Below, one piece after another: positions 1 through 7,187 of a stretch of DNA of 11,485 bases. Every line of letters begins with the position of its first letter. Position 1 is the first letter of the stretch. A model generated the notes under the pieces. That model was given only the letters and a program-made list of their open reading frames with translations, was not told where the DNA came from and ran no database searches. The stretch comes from UBA5614 sp034678545 (GTDB lineage: Bacteria; Cloacimonadota; Cloacimonadia; Cloacimonadales; Cloacimonadaceae), in the NCBI GenBank assembly GCA_034678545.1, contig JAXDBS010000057.1:1-11485 (forward strand), read 5' to 3'. The translations under genes were made by a program, and so were the position numbers.

Positions 1-386
1 TGGGCTTCCTCGATGTAACGGCTCTCCCGGAAGGAAGCGATTACGGACCAGATATCCGGGCGGCCCTCCAACTCGATCAGGAACCAGCGGTCAAAACCCT
101 TTCTCGCCTCCCAGTCCCGGTTGTTCAGCCTGCGGTGGGCGCGGATGATCCTGGTTCCCTTGTATCGGGTGAAAACCTGGTCCAGATCATTGATCCCGAA
201 TCTGTTTGTTTCGGCATAAAGGCCCTGAGGCAGCCTGGCCAGGCCGTAAGCCTCGCCGGTAAGCTTGACTTTGACACGGTTGGGCGCGTATGGGGGGCGG
301 TCGCGTTCAGCGCGCGGAAAGGCATCAGCAAAGAGTGTTCCTGTCACCAATAGCAGGAAAACCACTAATAGATTAAGCTTATTCAA
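1..386 (-). CDS. Secreted protein, probable subtilisin-like (S8) serine protease, N-terminal part only
   Basis: The reading frame runs off the left edge, leaving 128 codons of the N-terminus. I start it at TTG 386-384, directly after an in-frame TAA (389-387) and behind a good Shine-Dalgarno GAGGTG (396-391). The first ~20 residues form a signal peptide: Asn-Lys-Leu-Asn, then a Leu/Val-rich core ending TGTLFA, with likely cleavage before Asp-Ala. The mature part begins with a Pro/Arg-rich stretch and then 'APNRVKVKLTGEAYG', the usual opening strand of the prodomain of secreted subtilases. Later come 'FGINDLDQVF' and 'GFDRWFLIEL', which resemble the fervidolysin-type prodomain. The Asp/His/Ser catalytic domain would lie beyond the window, so the protease call rests on the prodomain only. 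The secreted nature is clear; the family is probable. It is separated from the next gene by almost 1 kb and has its own promoter candidate. Confidence 0.65.
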   Translation of the reverse strand, partial: MNKLNLLVVFLLLVTGTLFADAFPRAERDRPPYAPNRVKVKLTGEAYGLARLPQGLYAETNRFGINDLDQVFTRYKGTRIIRAHRRLNNRDWEARKGFDRWFLIELEGRPDIWSVIASFRESRYIEEA

Positions 387-390
387 TTAA

Positions 391-396
391 CACCTC
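391..396 (-). promoter_or_regulatory. Shine-Dalgarno that fixes a TTG start
   Basis: GAGGTG on the minus strand lies 4 nt before TTG 386-384. The in-frame TAA at 389-387 rules out any earlier start. The next GTG codons downstream fall inside the signal peptide's hydrophobic core and have no such site. Confidence 0.6.
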
Positions 397-420
397 ACAA
401 TAGGCATGCATTTTTTCAAT

Positions 421-436
421 CTGTAATTTTTTACAG
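421..436. repeat. Small perfect inverted repeat in the leader of the secreted protein gene
   Basis: CTGTAA (421-426) and TTACAG (431-436) form a 6-bp perfect stem around a 4-nt A/T loop. It lies between the promoter candidate and the start codon of the left-end gene, so it would be in the leader RNA or could be a protein-binding site. There is no evidence for which. Confidence 0.4.
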
Positions 437-501
437 GATTTACTGCCAATCAAATTATTATCTTATCTTAACTGAAAGCAATCAAATACTAACCTGTAGC
501 G

Positions 502-530
502 AATATCCGTTTTCCCGGCTTTCATGTCAA
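502..530 (-). promoter_or_regulatory. Sigma-70-like promoter for the left-end secreted protein
   Basis: On the minus strand a perfect TTGACA -35 (530-525) is followed after 17 nt by GATATT (507-502), a 4/6 match to TATAAT. Transcription would start near 495, giving a leader of about 110 nt. The surrounding 390-530 stretch is clearly more AT-rich than the genes, as expected upstream of a gene. No promoter experiment supports it. Confidence 0.45.
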
Positions 531-941
531 GAAAAAAAACGAAAACCCCACCCGCCGGCTCTGCCAGGCCAAGCCCTTAACAGCCAATAACACGGCGGGA
601 CTGTTCCCGGAGGTTAATCCCTGCCCTCCTTAAATGACACTTCTTATCCCACGCTTTTTTTGTGGTTCAGCGGCAGACTGAAACCTTGAAACGCCCTAAA
701 CCCAAATGCCCAAACTGAACAAAATAGCGAAATCAGTATGGGTGAAAGTTCCCTGCTGGGGCCGCATTGCCGGATCCCGCCGCTTCAGCCGGGCTGTGAC
801 TCATCTGAACTGGGATTTGTCTGCCTGCCGGGACAGGTTTGGAAGCACGTGGGAATAAGGCAACCTTTCAGTTAGAAGAAAATGCCCTTTTTTTCAGCTT
901 TTTGCCGCCTCTCTCCCGCTCCGCCCCTTGAAGCATTACTT

Positions 942-970
942 ACCCAATACGGACCAAGTCCGTATTGGGT
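942..970. repeat. Perfect 13-bp inverted repeat (hairpin)
   Basis: ACCCAATACGGAC (942-954) is the exact reverse complement of GTCCGTATTGGGT (958-970), leaving a 3-nt CAA loop. No T-run follows on either strand, so it is not a standard intrinsic terminator. The right arm is also the first unit of the tandem repeat at 958-990. Confidence 0.8.
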
Positions 971-990
971 CCGTAATGGGTCCGTAGTGC
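958..990. repeat. Three tandem 11-bp repeats
   Basis: Three consecutive 11-bp units, GTCCGTATTGG (958-968), GTCCGTAATGG (969-979) and GTCCGTAGTGC (980-990), share the core GTCCGTA. A fourth copy in inverted orientation makes up the left arm of the adjoining hairpin. The function is unknown. Confidence 0.75.
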
Positions 991-1171
991 AAGCAGGGGC
1001 GATGTCCAGTCCCAAAAGGAGCGGGGGACGGGAATTGACAAAAAGAATGATCACAGATGACACCATCGCAAATCTTACACATAACGCATACGCATAATCC
1101 ATGACTGATGATCGGTAGCAAATCACATCAAGGAAGACACTCAAGGTACAATTATAGAACATATGTGAACT

Positions 1172-1352
1172 GAGGGGGCATGGGGTGCAGCCCCAAACAA
1201 AAAGGGGTGGCGGGCGGGAATAGATGAAACAGGCCGGAGCCCCGCCTGAGTAAGGACGAGGGAATGTAAGTACAGACGCCTCGTCTATACAAACTGATCC
1301 GACAGACGGGAGCGCCCGCCGTTACGGCCCGCAAGGGGTGGCAGAGGGCGCT
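1172..1352. other. GC-rich structured block, possible repeat element or structured RNA
   Basis: Several complementary pairs sit in this short span. GGCGGGCG (1209-1216) pairs with CGCCCGCC (1313-1320). Inside that is GACGAGG (1255-1261) with CCTCGTC (1279-1285). AGCGCCC (1311-1317) can instead pair with GGGCGCT (1346-1352), enclosing GCCG-TTA-CGGC (1318-1328). GGGG (1182-1185) faces CCCC (1191-1194). A 10-bp direct repeat AAGGGGTGGC occurs at 1202-1211 and 1333-1342. The block directly abuts the metallophosphoesterase stop codon, so on the minus strand it would be its 3' untranslated RNA, with a T-rich stretch near 1203-1196. It may act as a terminator, be a dispersed intergenic repeat, or encode an RNA. 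I do not recognise a known RNA family. Confidence 0.4.
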
Positions 1353-1356
1353 TAAA

Positions 1357-2208
1357 TCAGTCCAGGGTCAGGCGCTGAGCCCGGGCGGGATGGTCGGGAT
1401 CGAATCTGACCAAAGTGAGGGCCCGTCCCGTGCCGGCGGCTGACAGGCAGATGGTGCGGCCGAGGTTTTCCTTCCAGACGCCGGTCAGGTCAAAGGATTC
1501 ATGCACGTGGCCATGCAGGGTGACCAGGGGCTGCCTTTGCTCGATGAAACGGCGGATGGCCACGCTGCCCACATGCAGGTCGAGGGGGGCGTGGTCCACG
1601 CTGATGCCGTCCAGTGGGGCGCGGTCCAGGCCTGTCCGGTAGGGCGGTGAATGGAACAGGAAGACGGCGCGGGAGAGATCGGCCCCGGCTGCCAGTTCCA
1701 GCAGGTCTTCCCAGATGGTGCGGTGCTGGGCTTCCGTCAGGGAAAAAGGCACGGAGTGGTAACCTTCTTCGGGCGCCACGCAATTGATATCCACAAAGCG
1801 GGAGACGTCATAGCGCTCCCAGTCCTTCAGTTGAAAAGGCGTGGGCGGCACGCGGCAGTAGCCGTAAACGCTGATTCCGCCAAGGTCAAACCTTTTATCC
1901 TGGCAATAGTGCCAAAGGCCCTGCGCGCCGAATTCCTGCAGCAGGGGCTCGTCGCTTTTGGGGTCGTCATTGCCAAGGATGACAAAGACATCCGGATAGG
2001 CGGAACCAAGCGTAGCCTTCAAGGCTTGGAAGCCAGGCGCCATGATCCCGCTGATGGCATTGTCAGGGCTGTAGTGCTGCAGGGAGCCGCCGGCCAGGAG
2101 GTCGCCGCCGATGAAGACCAGCCGGGGCCGTTCCAGCTCTATCTGTTCAAACAGGCGGGCGAACTTGCCGGGATCGCCGTGCAGGTCGGTGACAAAGAAG
2201 CAGTCCAC
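1357..2208 (-). CDS. Calcineurin-like metallophosphoesterase
   Basis: This 283-aa cytosolic protein has no signal peptide or membrane segment. It carries the full set of calcineurin-type metal ligands in order: D8-L-H10-G, G-G-D36, G-N80-D, H186 in 'FHSPPYRTG', and G-H234-V-H236. It should therefore bind two metal ions and cleave a phosphomono- or phosphodiester; the substrate cannot be read from the sequence. The length and motif spacing resemble the Icc-related predicted phosphoesterases rather than the larger nucleotidases. The start is GTG 2208-2206; the D8/H10 motif so near the N-terminus leaves no room for a much later one. The stop codon of the upstream gene (TGA 2212-2210) is 1 nt away and no good Shine-Dalgarno is visible, so translation probably depends on coupling. 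It is the last gene of a three-gene block, which suggests it acts on something made or modified by the two PPDK-N-type proteins (inference). Confidence 0.88.
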   Translation of the reverse strand: MDCFFVTDLHGDPGKFARLFEQIELERPRLVFIGGDLLAGGSLQHYSPDNAISGIMAPGFQALKATLGSAYPDVFVILGNDDPKSDEPLLQEFGAQGLWHYCQDKRFDLGGISVYGYCRVPPTPFQLKDWERYDVSRFVDINCVAPEEGYHSVPFSLTEAQHRTIWEDLLELAAGADLSRAVFLFHSPPYRTGLDRAPLDGISVDHAPLDLHVGSVAIRRFIEQRQPLVTLHGHVHESFDLTGVWKENLGRTICLSAAGTGRALTLVRFDPDHPARAQRLTLD

Positions 2209-2209
2209 T

Positions 2210-5200
2210 TCAGTTCTGCAGGGCCAGGGGGCGGGCGGCGTCGGTTACGGCGTTGATCTTGGCGGCGTAGCTGGTCTTGTCTTTGATATCCCGGTCCGTG
2301 ATGAAGTGGGGATCCAGCAGGCCGTCGGTGCGGTAGCCGGTGCGCAGGAAGTTGAGCTCCGCCAGGCAGCGGCTCCAGCCTCCCAGCCAGTGGGAGAGCA
2401 ATTCCTGTTTGGCGGGGTCGCCGTCCGTGTGGATGAGCAGGTCGATGTCGCTGGCGGGCCCGGCGCTGGCGTTTTTGACGCTGCCGAAGACATAGACGGC
2501 CTTGACGCCGTATTTTTTGCGGTCCAGGTCGAGGGCGATGCGTTCCGCCATGCGCAAGCGCCAGCTCCAGTGCTTTTCCTCGGCCCGGATGTCATCCTCG
2601 CTGTCGGCCAGACCATGTTCGCGGGAGGTGGAATCCGTAAAATAGGCCACCGCCTCGTCCAGGTCGCCGTTCATGCGGATGGTCAGCTTTTTGCCGCCCG
2701 TGCTCTGGCTGACGTCGATGACCTTGATGATTTCCGCATAGTCCCCCGCCTCGGGCAGGATCTGGGTCAGGACGTTTCCCGCCCGGGCCAGGAAAGGTTC
2801 GTTGTAAACTACGTTCTCGTCGTCCGGATAGAGCGGCAGGTAGCGGATCCCGGCTTCCACGAGGTCCTGGAAGAAGTGGGTCCCGAACGAGACGTCGGGC
2901 GTGTAGTTGCCTTTCTTGCGGGCGATCTCGATCAGCATGGAGGAATTGTTGATGTCGGAATAGGTGACGCTGACCCCGAGCTTGATGTCGCCGCGGCTGC
3001 CCCAGCGGCCCGGGCCCAGCAGGATGAACTTGTGCTTGGGGAGGATCTTGTTGAGGCGGCCCACGAGGCGGCCGACCATTTTCATCTCCTCGACGGAGCC
3101 GATGGCCGCGTATTTTTCCGGGTCGACCAGGACCACGTGGCTGATCTCCTGGATGATGCCGTTGGAGACGTATTTTTTGGCGGTGAAGAGGATGTTCTGC
3201 TCCGGCAGGTCCTTGGGGATGGGGGCGGGGCGGTTTTCCGGGCTGGAGCTCTGGGCCCGGCACTGCAGGATGTAGAGGTCCCTGCCGTTAAAGGCGTATT
3301 CGATGTCCACGGGCACGCCCATGGCGGCTTCCAGTTCGTCCAGGATCTGCTTGAAGCGGGGCATCAGATCCGTCTTGCCGATCAGGCCGTCAAAGGTGAC
3401 CACCGGCGCGTCCTTGTCGAATTCCAGGCTGATGGCGGGTTTGGAGACGATCTCCCCGTCCTGGTAAACGGAGACGATCTTTTCCACGCTAGGATACTCG
3501 GAGCCGCAGGCTGCGAACAGGTCGGAGAATTCCACCGTTTCAAAGGTGTTGGTTTTGAGGTTGATGACATCTATCTTGTGGGGCGAATAGCGCAGGATCT
3601 CGTCGTTGGAGAGGTTGACCCGCAGGTTGGGCTGGCCGGGCGAGACCAGGATGGGGAAGTCGTCGCTCACGCGGTCCACCGCCCGGGTCCCGAGGCCGGG
3701 CACGAGGCGCAGGAGGCCGTTGTTCCTCTGGATGCGGGGCGACCATCTGAACTCGTTGGTGCTGAAAGCCACGCCGGCAAAGGCGGGCAGCCAGTAATCG
3801 CCCACGCGGGTGCCGACCACTTCCTGGATGATGATCGCCATTTCCTCGTGGAAATCCAGCAGGCCGCGCTCCTTGCGGTATTCCACCGGATCGGGGCCGA
3901 AGGTGCTGGCATAGACCTCCGCGATGGCGTCCAAAAGGGCGGAAAGACGTTCCTCCTTGCTGCCCTGGTTGGCCAGGAAGAGGCTCTTGTACTTGCCGGA
4001 AAAGGCGGCCCCCACCCTGTCTTCCAGCAGGCTGGAGCTGCGCACGATGATTGGCTTGTCGCCAAACTCGTCCAGCACCAGGGCCAGGCCGCTGATGATA
4101 TTGGGCGGGAATTTGGAATTCTTGAAGACCTGCACGATGTTGGGATACTCGTCCCTGATCTGCTCGATGGTCTTGTATTTCTGCTCGATCAGCTCGTTGA
4201 GCTCGTTGAAATTGAGGAACTGGTGCAAAGCGTCGGACAGCAGGTAGCGCGTCTTGGGCATCTTGACATCGTTCAGGTGCAGCTTGGAGTTTTTGATCCG
4301 GCGCAGGACGTTGTAGGCTAAAAACAGCCCGGCGCTCTTTCCACCCAGCTTGCCGTAGCTGTTGGAGGGGAAGACGATCTTGCGCACCAGGTCCACGAAG
4401 TCCTCGATATCGAGGTGGCGCTTGGAGACGTTGATGAATTCCAACTGCTCGGTGAAAAAGCGCAGGAGCAGGAGCACCACGATATTGTCGCGGGTGTGCT
4501 GGGGCAGGTCAATGCTGTCCAGGTTGAGGTTATGGAATCGGTGCAGGGCATCCTGGATGGAGTTGAGTGAAAAGGACATGTTCTCCAGGACCTGGATCAG
4601 GAAGCTGATCTTCTCGCCCTGCAGCCAGCCCTGGATCAGGGTGAAGATCTCGGCGTCCCCGATGCTGCGTTCGGCTATGTCGTAGGCTTTCTGGATGAGT
4701 CGGTCGAGGTGGCGCTTGTTTTCGCGGTGGAAGGGGCGGTTGGTCTCGAAGATGTTGTCCTCGTCCTTGCGGCTCTTGCGCTCCCCGAAGGTGGCGAGCA
4801 GGGAGCGTGCCTCCTCGATGCCCAAAGCGGACAGGTGGTTCATCATCTTGCGGGCGATGCGCTGATACTGGTCGGGGTCGCTTTTCTTGAGCAGGTTGAC
4901 CACGATCCTCCAGTCCGATCTGGTGATGTTTTCCACGGGCACCGGCGGCGTGGGGGAAAGGTTTTCCCTTTGCAGGATGGCATAGCCCAGGCGCTCCACG
5001 ATGATGTCCAGCAGGTGCTGCTCCTCCGGCAGGAAGGGGCTTTCGTCGCGGTCCCAGCCGGGATAGGAGATCTCGATCACACAGCTTTCATCCACGTCGT
5101 AGAGGCTGTGGGCGGTCTGCATCCAGTTGGACTCCAGGAAACCGGGCGTGGCGACAATGATGTCCCCCACGATGACCCTGACCTTGCAGAGGTCCGAGTA

Positions 5201-5350
5201 GTGCCAGCCTTCCCTGATCGCCTGGGCCAGGGACAGCAGGATCTCCTGGAGGGGGCTTTCCAGGTCCTTCATCACGTCAACCGCCCTGTACAGGCAGTTC
5301 AGTTCCTTGCAGCGCTCCATTAAAAGTTCATAGTCTCTCTGGGCTGTCAT
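2210..5350 (-). CDS. Sensor-like / PPDK-N ATP-grasp / GRWG domain / nucleotidyltransferase fusion protein
   Basis: 1046 aa, cytosolic, in four parts. Residues ~1-130 ('ERCKELNCLYRAVD', 'FLPEEQHLLDIIVERLG') resemble the GAF-like N-terminal sensor domain found before kinase-type output domains. About 140-330 is mostly helical. About 331-700 is the pyruvate phosphate dikinase N-terminal ATP-grasp fold: GGKSAG 336-341, RSSSLLED 437-444, FSGKY 450-454, QEVVG 509-513, and an E684 ... ILQCR 694-698 end. About 728-845 is a domain with GPGRWGS (779-785) and GTHFFQ (823-828), shared with the 583-aa neighbour. About 927-1040 is a pol-beta-type nucleotidyltransferase with exact GSX10DXD spacing (G956 S957, D968, D970). 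There is no phosphohistidine 'TSHAA' segment and no PEP-binding barrel, so it is not a complete PEP synthase or PPDK. The start ATG 5350 overlaps the upstream stop (ATGA), with AAAGGAG ~10 nt upstream. The enzymatic target is unknown. Confidence 0.85.
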   Translation of the reverse strand: MTAQRDYELLMERCKELNCLYRAVDVMKDLESPLQEILLSLAQAIREGWHYSDLCKVRVIVGDIIVATPGFLESNWMQTAHSLYDVDESCVIEISYPGWDRDESPFLPEEQHLLDIIVERLGYAILQRENLSPTPPVPVENITRSDWRIVVNLLKKSDPDQYQRIARKMMNHLSALGIEEARSLLATFGERKSRKDEDNIFETNRPFHRENKRHLDRLIQKAYDIAERSIGDAEIFTLIQGWLQGEKISFLIQVLENMSFSLNSIQDALHRFHNLNLDSIDLPQHTRDNIVVLLLLRFFTEQLEFINVSKRHLDIEDFVDLVRKIVFPSNSYGKLGGKSAGLFLAYNVLRRIKNSKLHLNDVKMPKTRYLLSDALHQFLNFNELNELIEQKYKTIEQIRDEYPNIVQVFKNSKFPPNIISGLALVLDEFGDKPIIVRSSSLLEDRVGAAFSGKYKSLFLANQGSKEERLSALLDAIAEVYASTFGPDPVEYRKERGLLDFHEEMAIIIQEVVGTRVGDYWLPAFAGVAFSTNEFRWSPRIQRNNGLLRLVPGLGTRAVDRVSDDFPILVSPGQPNLRVNLSNDEILRYSPHKIDVINLKTNTFETVEFSDLFAACGSEYPSVEKIVSVYQDGEIVSKPAISLEFDKDAPVVTFDGLIGKTDLMPRFKQILDELEAAMGVPVDIEYAFNGRDLYILQCRAQSSSPENRPAPIPKDLPEQNILFTAKKYVSNGIIQEISHVVLVDPEKYAAIGSVEEMKMVGRLVGRLNKILPKHKFILLGPGRWGSRGDIKLGVSVTYSDINNSSMLIEIARKKGNYTPDVSFGTHFFQDLVEAGIRYLPLYPDDENVVYNEPFLARAGNVLTQILPEAGDYAEIIKVIDVSQSTGGKKLTIRMNGDLDEAVAYFTDSTSREHGLADSEDDIRAEEKHWSWRLRMAERIALDLDRKKYGVKAVYVFGSVKNASAGPASDIDLLIHTDGDPAKQELLSHWLGGWSRCLAELNFLRTGYRTDGLLDPHFITDRDIKDKTSYAAKINAVTDAARPLALQN

Positions 5351-7098
5351 TTGAGAATCACTCCTTTGCCGATCCGGCCGTCCACTTTGACGTTCAGGGG
5401 CCTGGCCAGCTCCACATGGCAGACATGCTTGGTCTCCCGCACCTTGTTTTGCTGCCGCAGCCAGCCCCAGTCCACCTTGGTGCCGTCGCTGTCAAACACG
5501 CTGAAGTAAAAGACTCCGCTGCTGAATACGTTGTGGAAGAAATGGCTGCCCTGGCTGAAATCGGAATTGAGCGAGGGCAGGGTGGTCTCCAGGATGACCT
5601 TGGTGCCGTTGATCTGGCTCCAGCTTATGGGAATGCCCAGCCAGGGGTCGGAAGTGCCCCAGCGCCCGAATCCGATCAGCAGATAGGGTTTGCCCTGGTT
5701 CAGCAGGCTGTCGTTCAGAACGTCTATTTCCCCGGCGATCTCCCGGGAGCGTGAGATGTCAAAATCCTCCGGCTTGACGAACACGATGTCCCTGATCTCG
5801 TCCGATTCGCCGTTGCCCAAGGCCCGGTCCGGCTGCACCAGCATCCGGGCGGGGTCGATGTGTGCTTCGTCCAGGTCCACGGTCCCGGAAGCGACGGCCA
5901 GGGGCCTCACCTGCAGAAAGCCGAAGTGGGGCTGGTTATCCGCAGCCGCTCCGGACAGGTAGGCGGGGGCGTCTCCGCCCGGCAGGCGCAGGGCGAATTC
6001 GATTTCGACCTTCTCGCCCATGCTTTCCTCCGCCCGGCGCAGGATCCTTTTCACCAGCTCGTTGAGCGGCAGGGCACCGTATTGCAGGATGGGGCCGAAA
6101 TTGACCAGCCGCGGGCCGGGCACCGACAGGCCTGGCACGATGGCGTCGTTGGCGTCCACCGTGGACACGATGTCTTTCAGGATGCCCGCCTTCTCGCCTT
6201 CCTGAAGGTCAAGGTGGGACAGATACTCCGTTTCCGTGGTGGGGTCGTATTCCAGGATCTGGCCCATGTTGATCGCCCAGAACTTGGTCTGCGTGTTGTC
6301 CAGCATGTCCCTGATGCTGTTGTAGGGCGGGGGCGAAGCTGGAAAACGCGGGCTGTAGCTCCAGGACTTGCCGCCGTCCACGATGGTCTTGCCCAGGCCG
6401 AAGGCGAGCTGGACCACCCCGTCCTCCGGCTTGGCGTTGCCGGTCGGGTAGAAATTCAGGCTGCGGATCACGCCCGCGATGGTGGGATAAAAGTAATCCC
6501 CGTGCCGGTTGCCGACCACCTCCTGAATGATGACGGCCATTTTTTCCGTCCGGATGTCCTTCCGGATCGCCTTGAAATACTGTTTCGCCTTGTGAAAGAA
6601 CTGGGTGGAATAGACAAACTTGATAGCCTCGCAAAGCTGGTTGAAGCGGGTGGTGGTGTCGTTGCTGCGGTTGGGCACCATCTTGGATTCATAGACCCCG
6701 GCAAAGGGCTCGTGCAGGCTGTCCTCCAGCAGGGCGGAAGAACGCACGGCCAGCGGTTTGCGGATGGAGGTGACCAGGTTCATGAGGTCTCCCACGATCT
6801 CCACAGGCAGGCTGCCTTTCTGGAACTGCAAAGCTATGTAGGAATCGTCCGTGGAACCCAGCGCCGCCTCATACAGGTTGTTGTTCTGCATGAAGCTGTC
6901 AAAGATATCGGTGCGCAGCACCACCAGCTTCGGGATGTCAACCCTGATGCCCTCGTACTGCCCGTCCGCAAATTCCTGCTCCAGCATCTCCTTCATCAGG
7001 GCCAGGCCTTTGGCTTTGCCGCCCAGGCCGCCCGTACCGATAAAGGAAAATCCTTGCATGGGCGCAAACTCGCGCCGCTGAAACTCCGCAAACTCCAT
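5347..7098 (-). CDS. PPDK-N-type ATP-grasp protein with C-terminal GRWG domain
   Basis: 583 aa, cytosolic. Residues ~15-400 match the nucleotide-binding half of pyruvate phosphate dikinase/PEP synthase: GGLGGKAKG 23-31, RSSALLED 119-126, FAGVYES 132-138, QEVVGNRHGD 192-201, VEIEFA 364-369 and the closing FLQVRPL 394-400. In PEP synthase this half uses ATP to phosphorylate a histidine on a following swivelling domain. Here that domain and the PEP barrel are missing. They are replaced by ~180 residues centred on GFGRWGTSDPWLGIP (476-490) and QGSHFFHN (516-523), a domain repeated in the next gene. Residues 401-426 are a linker. The start ATG 7098 has a strong GGAGG (7108-7104) at 5-nt spacing. 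The stop overlaps the start of the 1046-aa gene, so the two are surely co-translated. Annotation as 'PEP synthase' would be misleading; a phosphotransfer or regulatory role is inferred. Confidence 0.85.
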   Translation of the reverse strand: MEFAEFQRREFAPMQGFSFIGTGGLGGKAKGLALMKEMLEQEFADGQYEGIRVDIPKLVVLRTDIFDSFMQNNNLYEAALGSTDDSYIALQFQKGSLPVEIVGDLMNLVTSIRKPLAVRSSALLEDSLHEPFAGVYESKMVPNRSNDTTTRFNQLCEAIKFVYSTQFFHKAKQYFKAIRKDIRTEKMAVIIQEVVGNRHGDYFYPTIAGVIRSLNFYPTGNAKPEDGVVQLAFGLGKTIVDGGKSWSYSPRFPASPPPYNSIRDMLDNTQTKFWAINMGQILEYDPTTETEYLSHLDLQEGEKAGILKDIVSTVDANDAIVPGLSVPGPRLVNFGPILQYGALPLNELVKRILRRAEESMGEKVEIEFALRLPGGDAPAYLSGAAADNQPHFGFLQVRPLAVASGTVDLDEAHIDPARMLVQPDRALGNGESDEIRDIVFVKPEDFDISRSREIAGEIDVLNDSLLNQGKPYLLIGFGRWGTSDPWLGIPISWSQINGTKVILETTLPSLNSDFSQGSHFFHNVFSSGVFYFSVFDSDGTKVDWGWLRQQNKVRETKHVCHVELARPLNVKVDGRIGKGVILK

Positions 7099-7136
7099 CC
7101 TGCCTCCCCCTGCTTAGTGCTTTGGCAAACTCCCCC

Positions 7137-7170
7137 AAAAAAACGGGGAGGATGAAAACGACAACTCCCC
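7137..7170 (-). terminator. Intrinsic terminator after glutamate dehydrogenase
   Basis: On the minus strand GGGGAG (7170-7165) and CTCCCC (7150-7145) form a 6-bp GC-rich stem with a 14-nt loop. One G follows and then seven T (7143-7137). It begins 18 nt past the gdh stop codon and ends 38 nt before the start of the 583-aa protein gene, so it may be a partial terminator or attenuator for that block. Confidence 0.65.
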
Positions 7171-7187
7171 CCCGCCCATTATCTGAT

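Larger units (their letters stand above)
387..1356. other. 970-bp non-coding region
   Basis: No credible gene was found here on either strand. The short frames present have no Shine-Dalgarno, no recognisable protein pattern, and run through inverted repeats. It contains the promoter and leader of the left-end gene (391-530), a hairpin with tandem 11-bp repeats (942-990), and a GC-rich structured block against the metallophosphoesterase stop codon (1172-1352). In 540-940 and 991-1170 I see nothing I can name; no tRNA T-loop or other RNA signature was recognised. Confidence 0.6.

Noticed and set aside
706..858. A 50-codon plus-strand frame beginning ATG CCC AAA CTG
   Set aside because: No ribosome binding site and no recognisable pattern; such a length is expected by chance in 970 bp of intergenic DNA.
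1036..1059. TTGACA at 1036-1041 as a plus-strand promoter
   Set aside because: No acceptable -10 box 16-18 nt downstream, and no plus-strand gene follows before 10678.
872..1162. 96-codon minus-strand frame in the intergenic region
   Set aside because: It reads straight through the 13-bp hairpin and tandem repeats, and the product has no protein family character.
387..1356. CRISPR array or tRNA in the long intergenic region
   Set aside because: The tandem 11-bp units have no spacers and are too short for CRISPR repeats; no cloverleaf or T-loop sequence was found.
2111..4321. A 736-codon open frame on the plus strand, opposite the fusion protein gene
   Set aside because: The same antisense shadow effect, with the same biased composition and no motif; the minus-strand frame has clear ATP-grasp and nucleotidyltransferase signatures.
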